Positions 6,059 through 10,758 of a stretch of DNA of 10,758 bases are shown here, piece after piece. The notes below the pieces were generated by a model. The model ran no database searches and was not told the origin of the DNA. It saw only the letters and a list, made by a program, of their open reading frames with translations. Each line of letters begins with the position of its first letter. Within the stretch, counting starts at the first letter, position 1. Position numbers and translations under genes: made by a program. This DNA comes from Gammaproteobacteria bacterium (GTDB lineage Bacteria > Pseudomonadota > Gammaproteobacteria > Chromatiales > Chromatiaceae): NCBI GenBank assembly GCA_006227775.1, contig SBFV01000088.1:1-10758 (forward strand), written 5' to 3'.

Positions 6059-6340
6059 ATGGCCTTCGCCGGCCTGGCCTATTACCGGCGCATCGCGGCC
6101 CTGCCACCGCCCATCGGGCGCGGCCTCTACCTGGGGGCCTCGCTGGAGGCCGGCTGGCTCTCCGAGGGCGTCGTGCGCAGCCCCTTCACGGGGGAGAGGA
6201 CCGTCCTCAGCCCCGAGATGTCCGGTTTCGGGGCCAGCCTCTTCTTTGGCTTGGATACCTGGATCGGACCGGCCTACCTGGGCCTGGGCGTGACGGGTAC
6301 CGGCGAAAGCACCGTCTACGTGCTGATCGGCCAGCCCTGA
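6059..6340 (+). pseudogene. C-terminal remnant of patatin-like phospholipase
   Basis: About 94 codons encode a segment matching the end of long bacterial patatin-like phospholipases (RssA type with a C-terminal beta-barrel, surface-antigen-like domain). The recognisable pieces in order are AYYRRIAALPP, GRGLYLGASLEAG, ASLFFGLDTWIGPAYLGLG and a final ESTVYVLIGQP. The patatin catalytic domain (GxSxG, DGG) and most of the barrel, normally over 600 residues, are absent. The remnant lies in the same frame as the kinase gene and begins right after its TAG stop (6041-6043), with no ribosome binding site of its own. A deletion or recombination event seems to have joined the kinase gene's end to this fragment. 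Recognition is from family knowledge and could be confirmed by a profile search. Confidence 0.72.
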
Positions 6341-6424
6341 GGCGGCTGGGCCGCGCTTTCATAACCTACCCGGCCTTGCCGCGCGGCGGTGAGGTCCATC
6401 ATTCACCTGCGAGGCAATCATCCG

Positions 6425-7066
6425 ATGGAACATAGCATCCAGCACTATCTGCTGGGCCTGTTCGCGGTGGCGAACAACTTTCCGGCCCTGGCCCCCTTCC
6501 TGGCCCTGAGCGTGGGCCTGACCCGGCTTCAGAGCCTCAAGCTGGTGGTCCTGGGTACCCTGGGGGCCTTCATCGTCATGACCACCAGCATGCTGGCGGG
6601 TCTGGCCATCCTGGACTTTTTCGGCATCAGCATCTACGCCTTCCAGATCGCCGGCGGCATCCTGCTCGGCGGCACCGGCATGAGCATGCTTAACGCCAAG
6701 GGGGCCGGTGACGTGGAGGGCAAACAGCTCGAACAGCATCATCTGGATCGTACGACCCTGATCACCAACATGATCGTCCCGGTGACCCTGCCGCTGACCA
6801 CCGGCGCCGGCACCATCTCCACAGTCACCCTCTTCAGCCATCAGGCGGCGGAGGCCCATTCGTCCCTGCCCTTGTTCATCGCCATCTGCCTCATGTCGGC
6901 CATCATCTTTCTGATCTTCTATTTCGCGATGGGCCTGATGAAATTTCTGGGCGAGGTCGGCATGAGCGTCCTGATCAAGGTCATGGGCCTCTTCACCCTG
7001 GCCATCGGCGTGCAGTTCATCATCACCGCGATCACGCGGATCTGGAGTACCCTGCCCGCCCACTAA
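6425..7066 (+). CDS. MarC-family inner-membrane protein
   Basis: A 213-aa hydrophobic protein with six predicted helices, the size of MarC (UPF0056). Family features include an N-terminal helix with an altered NPxG-like patch (LFAVANNFPALAPF, 12-25), AFQIAGGILLGGTGMSML in helix 3, a hydrophilic central loop (about 91-108), and MIVPVTLPLTTGAGTISTV at the start of the second half. MarC proteins were once linked to multiple antibiotic resistance; their substrate is unresolved. The chosen ATG 6425 matches the family N-terminus; a GTG at 6389 would add 12 residues with no benefit. GAGG lies 12 nt upstream, a weak ribosome binding site. The frame is intact, in contrast to the neighbours on both sides. 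Confidence 0.85.
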   Translation: MEHSIQHYLLGLFAVANNFPALAPFLALSVGLTRLQSLKLVVLGTLGAFIVMTTSMLAGLAILDFFGISIYAFQIAGGILLGGTGMSMLNAKGAGDVEGKQLEQHHLDRTTLITNMIVPVTLPLTTGAGTISTVTLFSHQAAEAHSSLPLFIAICLMSAIIFLIFYFAMGLMKFLGEVGMSVLIKVMGLFTLAIGVQFIITAITRIWSTLPAH

Positions 7067-7075
7067 CGACACCGG

Positions 7076-7095
7076 AGCCGGCGTTATTTCCGGCT
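7076..7095. terminator. Hairpin between convergent genes
   Basis: AGCCGG pairs with CCGGCT around an 8-nt loop (CGTTATTT) in the 34-bp gap between the MarC-type gene and the leftward histidine kinase. It could serve both strands but has no proper T-run on either side. Confidence 0.3.
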
Positions 7096-7100
7096 AACGG

Positions 7101-9291
7101 TCATGAATCTGGGTCCGGGCTCAGCCAGGGCTCACTGGCGGCGATCAGGTCGGCGAGATTTAGTTCCAGGTCCCTCAGGCGCTCGTCCAGGTCGGTCTCG
7201 CCCTGGAGGATGGCCTTTTCCAGCAGCCCGGCCTGACGCTGCAGTTCGAGGGCGCAGAGGTTGGCGGCATGGCCGCGTAACTGATGCAGGCGTCGCGCGG
7301 CGCCCGCGCGCTCGCCCCGAGCCAGATCAGCGCGGGTCGCGGCGACCACCCCGCCGTACCTTGGGCCAAGCCCCGCCAGCAGTTGGCGGAACAGGGCGAT
7401 GACCGGCAGGGACCGCAGCCCCAGGGCCCCACGGATCTGGCGGGTGGAGGTGAGTCCGTCCATCACCGGCATCTGCAGGTCCATCAGCACTGCGTCGTAC
7501 CCCGCCGGTGTCGCCGCCAGGCGCTGAACGGCCTGCTGGCCATTGACCGCCGTGGCGACGCGGGCGCCCTCCAGGGTCAGGGCCTGGCACAGCAGCTCGC
7601 GGTGGGTATCGCTGTCCTCCACCACCAGGAAGCGCAGCCCCGCCAGGGCGACGCCCGTGCCGGGGGCGGGCGTCGCTTGGGTCGGGACGTCCAGCGCTTG
7701 CGCGGTGGCGCGTTGCAACGGCAACTCGAACCAGAAGGTACTGCCCTTCCCTGGCTCGCTTTGGGCCCCGATGCGGCCGCCCATGAGTTCGACCAGGCGC
7801 TTGCTGATGGCCAGGCCGAGCCCGGTGCGGCCGTAAGAGCGGGTAATGCGGCGAGCCCCTTGGGTGAAGGGGTGAACAAGTCCTTGAGGACCTCCGGGGC
7901 GATGCCGATGCCGGTGTCATGGACCGCGAAGCGCAGGCGCACCTCCCGCGCCGATCGGACCAGCACCTCGACCTCGACCACCACCAGGCCGGTGTCGGTG
8001 AATTTGATGGCGTTGCCGATGAGGTTGGTCAGCACCTGCTCCAGGCGTAGCGGGTCACCTTGCAGCGGTCCCAGGGCACTCATCGGCCGAGGGATGCGCA
8101 GGGACAGCCCTTCGGCCCGGGCCTTGGGGGCGAGGAGGCGCTCGAGCTTGGCCAGCAGGGCCGTCAGATCCAGGGATTGGACTTCGATGGCCAAGTTCCC
8201 AGCCTCGATGCGCGACAGGTCCAGAATGTCGTCGATGATCCCCCCTGCAGGCTCTGCCCGGCCGTCTGGATGCGGTCGAGCATCTCGCGCTGGTTGGCGC
8301 TGAGGGGTTCGCGACCGACCATCCGCGCCAGGCCCAGGACCGAGTATAGCGGGGTGCGGATCTCGTGGCTCATGTGGGCCAGGAACTCGCTCTTGGCCCG
8401 GCTGGCCTCCTCCGCGAGCCGCTGCGCCTGGACCAGTCGTTCCTCCGCCGCCTTGCGCGCGGTGACGTCGGTGAAGGCGGTCAGCAGACCCCCGTCGAGC
8501 TCGACGGCGGAGATTTCAACATGGCGGATCTCGCCATCCCCCGGGGTGACGCGACATTCCTGGGGGCCGATGGGGCCCTGGCCGGACGGCGCCTCGTGCA
8601 TGGCCTCCTCCCAAATTGCCCGCACCTCGCGGCGCTAGGCCGGGTCCGGATAGACGCGCCGGTACCAGTCCCGGAGGAGCGGCACTTCCTCCCAGGTAAA
8701 ACCGAAGAGGCGCTCGGACGCGTCGTTGACCAGCCGGATCCGGTCCTGGGCATCCGTGCGGCCCAGGGACACCGGGGCGATGCAGATGATCCGACCGGTC
8801 CTTGCTGGCCTGCGCGGCCGCCTCCGCCAGGGTGGCGTCGCGGATGGCGTAGGTCAGGCGCACCAGGGCGAGGGATAGGGTGGTGGCCCCGAGTCGGGCA
8901 AAAAGGCCAAAGAGCCCTCGCCACCCCACTGCAGGGCGATGGCCGCGGTAAGCACGGCCAGGGAGGCTGGCAGGATGCCGCGCAGGCTGTGCGACTGAGT
9001 AGGGGATAGGGGGGACAGGCCGGCCAGGGCCACGCCGGCGAATGGCCAGGCTGGCGAGCGGCCAGCCGAGGTCCAGCCAACCGCCATCGACATAGGCATT
9101 CTGGGCCAGTTGGATCCAGTCAAGGGTGTCCGCCACGCCAAAGGCAAGCAAACCGGTCAACAGCAACCACCACCCTCGCGCTAGCCCCCGTGGGGGCGCA
9201 GCCAGACGGTGGCCGCGAAAATCGCGGCCAGGACGGTCAGAACCAGCAGCAGGGCAAGCATCAACCGCCGGCTGGCGGATTCACTCAACAT
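7101..9291 (-). pseudogene. Hybrid sensor histidine kinase, multiply disrupted
   Basis: Read leftward from ATG 9291 (GGAGA just upstream). Parts in order: a membrane region (MLALLLVLTVLAAIF, then WWLLLTGLLAFGVADTLDW and further helices); a PAS domain (IRLVNDASERLFGFTWEEV, 8.6-8.75 kb); a HisKA domain with the phospho-accepting His in AHMSHEIRTP; a HATPase with LTNLIGNAIKF, DTGIGIAPE and GRTGLGLAIS; a receiver with phospho-Asp in VLMDLQMPVMDG; and an Hpt-like end with His in RLHQLRGHAANL. Lesions: one base short at 9185-9189, one extra near 9041-9043, one short at 8887-8890, one extra at 8791-8792, TAG at 8637-8635, a shift in the C-run 8240-8245, and one short at 7869-7872. The receiver is also fused in frame to the Hpt part near 7391, losing its beta5 Lys. 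Repaired, it would be a roughly 730-aa membrane sensor. Either a decayed gene or a low-accuracy stretch of sequence. Confidence 0.85.
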
Positions 9292-9420
9292 GATCTCTCC
9301 GCCCTATGCGGGCCGGGCATGGCGGGCTGGACAGCCCCAGGGAGTTCGGATGGGCGCCAAAGGCCCGGGACCCGACCGAAAGGGCGAAATACTGCCCGTT
9401 TCGCGGGGGAAATCGCAACC

Positions 9421-9442
9421 GGGAATGCAACGGGAATGCAAC
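9421..9442. promoter_or_regulatory. 11-bp tandem direct repeat upstream of the sensor kinase
   Basis: GGGAATGCAAC occurs twice in a row, with a third degenerate copy (GAAATCGCAACC) on its left. On the coding strand of the leftward kinase this reads CCCGTTGCATT repeated, about 130 bp before its start. An 11-bp period places both units on one face of the helix, as in binding sites of OmpR/PhoB-type response regulators. The repeat is seen directly; the role is inferred. Confidence 0.45.
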
Positions 9443-9483
9443 GGGTTGCTGGTTGAAATGCTTCAGCTCACGACCGAAAGGTC

Positions 9484-10109
9484 TCAGGCGTGCTTGATGA
9501 CCAGGGATTCCAGGATGCCGGCGATGCGCCCGGCGCCGTCGAGAGCTGTCTCCAGGCGGTCGAGGAGGTGGGACCAGCGCAGCAGGGGCAGGGGATGGGT
9601 CGCTGCGGCCTCCTCCTCGTAGAGCTCGCCCAGGGCCACCAGCAGCAGGCTGTCGCTCTCCTCGGTGAGGCGCTCCACCGCAACCACCTCCGGCGCTCAT
9701 GCTCGCTACGCCGCAGCTTGGCGAGCATGAGCGCCGCCAGCTCCAGCATCTCCACCAGGTTCGCCGCCAGGGAGTTGGCCGTCGGGCGCGGGGCGGTGAA
9801 GCCGTAGAGGCTGGCCCGGGCGGCCACCGCCACCAGGGCGCGGGTGGTCTCCTCCAGGGCCAGGCTGAGGGCGTGGAGGTCGGAGCGCTCCAGGGGCAGC
9901 AGGCGGGTCAGGCCCAGCTCCCGGCCGACCGCGCGGAAGGTCAGGCGCGCCGCCTGCTCCAGGTCCCGCACCCGGCCCGCCGCCGCGCCCGTACCCACCG
10001 GGTCGGCGAGGACGGTCTGGAGCTCCCCGGCGGCCTGGATCAGCAGGGCGAACTGCCGCTCCAGCAGCCGGCCGAAGGGAAAGGCGGGACCTAGCAAGGA
10101 AATGGCCAT
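9484..10109 (-). pseudogene. DUF47 / PhoU-like phosphate regulator, frameshifted
   Basis: Read leftward from ATG 10109 the gene starts MAISLLGPAFPFGRLLERQF, then a helical, Leu/Ala/Glu-rich body typical of DUF47 (PhoU_div, TIGR00153), about 205 aa in total. After residue about 139 (AALMLAKLRR) the frame breaks. The rest continues in another frame as PEVVAVERLTEESDSLLLVALGELYEEE and ends LETALDGAGRIAGILESLVIKHA, which matches the family's last two helices. One base lost (or two gained) near 9690-9735 explains it. The break falls in or beside a perfect 16-bp inverted repeat. Family members usually accompany PiT phosphate transporters; none is visible here. Family assignment rests on helix pattern and C-terminal signature and is moderately sure. 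Confidence 0.68.
9691..9736. repeat. Perfect 16-bp inverted repeat in the DUF47 gene
   Basis: CGGCGCTCATGCTCGC (9691-9706) and its exact complement (9721-9736) flank a 14-nt loop. One arm encodes the expected ALMLA helix; the other arm lies where the reading frame is lost. Confidence 0.9.
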
Positions 10110-10220
10110 GGCCGTCTCACGCTCCAAATTGCCAGCACGCGGCGGCCGCTGAACGCGCTGGCCGGTACCAGGGGGGCACACCGCCAGCCGGCAGGCACCC
10201 GCCGACAGAGGGTTTAAGGC
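10110..10220. other. Intergenic region between RND and DUF47 genes
   Basis: A 111-bp GC-rich gap. No promoter, terminator or gene is evident. A moderate GGAG lies 12 nt before the DUF47 ATG, and the distance allows either co-transcription or a separate promoter. Confidence 0.5.
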
Positions 10221-10758
10221 TCATCGGCTCACCCCCTCACCCTCCTCCTGGCAGGATAAGTCCGCCACCCCGCCCGCGGTTCGGCGCCGCCGCGCCAGCC
10301 AGCGGGAGAACTGGTCCACGTAGAGGTAGAAGACCGGGGTCACGAACAGGGTCAGGAGCTGGGAGAACAGCAGCCCGCCCACCACCGCCACCCCCAGGGA
10401 CTGGCGCGCCTCGCCCCCGGCGCCCCCACCCGATGGCGATGGGGCAGGGTGCCGAACAGGGCGGCGAGGGTGGTCATCATGATGGGCCGGAAGCACGTCA
10501 GGCAGGCGGCATGGATGGCCTCCCGGCTGCTCAGGCCCCGGGCGCGCTCCGCCTCCAGGGCGAAGTCCACCATCATGATGCCGTTCTTCTTGACGATGCC
10601 GATGAGCATGATGATGCCCACGTAGGCGTACATGTCCAGATCCAGGCCCAGTAGCTTGAGGGCCGCCAGGGCGCCGAAGCCCGCCAGGGGCAGGGCGGTG
10701 AGGATGGTCAGGGGGTGGAGGAAGCTCTCGTAGAGCACCCCCAGGATCATGTAGATGA
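10221..10758 (-). pseudogene. RND multidrug efflux pump, C-terminal end, frameshifted
   Basis: The 3' end of a leftward AcrB/MdtB-type inner-membrane pump gene; its start is beyond the window. Reading down from 10756 gives IYMILGVLYESFLHPLTIL, then the strongly conserved GIIMLIGIVKKNGIMMVDFALE, a cytoplasmic loop REAIHAACLTCFRPIMMTTLAALFGTLP, and after two frame changes GEARQSLGVAVVGGLLFSQLLTLFVTPVFYLY near the C-terminus. These are the last membrane helices (about TM10-12) of the HAE-RND family. One extra base in the G-run 10441-10444 and one in the C-run 10423-10427 break the frame between GTLP and GGEARQ. Without them the protein would be continuous. The tail after YLYVDQFSRWLARRR is short and polar. 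Substrates cannot be read from this part. Confidence 0.82.

Noticed and set aside
7284..8303. 339-codon forward frame opposite the histidine kinase
   Set aside because: The histidine kinase motifs are clear on the other strand; this frame has no domain and is an antisense shadow.
7101..10758. A mobile element explaining the broken gene block
   Set aside because: No transposase, integrase, terminal inverted repeats or target duplications were seen across the region.

Overview
The window is GC-rich, densely coded bacterial DNA. Its family content suggests a gammaproteobacterium, possibly a purple-sulfur-bacterium-like lineage. It holds a long YeiH-type exporter, a protein kinase fused to a universal stress domain, MarC, a hybrid histidine kinase, a DUF47 protein and an RND pump. 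That placement is inferred from family content and composition only.

Left edge (1-577): the 5' end of an exported-protein gene runs leftward out of the window. It is followed by a 467-bp divergent intergenic region with several inverted repeats and a candidate promoter. Exporter unit (578-2492): a 584-aa YeiH/PSE-family membrane transporter with a TTG start, followed 31 bp later by a 42-aa single-helix membrane protein with its own ribosome binding site. Two G/C hairpins follow.

Stress/phospho-signalling unit (2637-6043): four tightly packed forward genes encode a universal stress protein, an unrecognised protein with a C-terminal membrane helix, a calcineurin-like metallophosphatase, and a Ser/Thr-kinase-USP fusion. 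The junctions are 4-nt gaps or 1-4 nt overlaps, which suggests one translationally coupled operon pairing a phosphatase with a kinase. Tandem repeats (30 bp and 39 bp) lie at the starts of the first two genes. A 94-codon C-terminal remnant of a patatin-like phospholipase follows the kinase stop in the same frame, and then comes an intact MarC-family membrane protein (6425-7066).

Right third (7101-10758, all leftward): three genes in succession are broken. They are a hybrid histidine kinase with about six frameshifts, a nonsense codon and an in-frame deletion in its receiver domain; a DUF47/PhoU-like gene frameshifted at a perfect 16-bp inverted repeat; and the 3' end of an RND efflux pump gene with two nearby one-base insertions. 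Many lesions sit in G/C homopolymers, so sequencing error and real decay must both be considered. The most interesting items are the transporter-associated microprotein, the kinase/phosphatase/USP operon, and the palindrome-associated frameshift.
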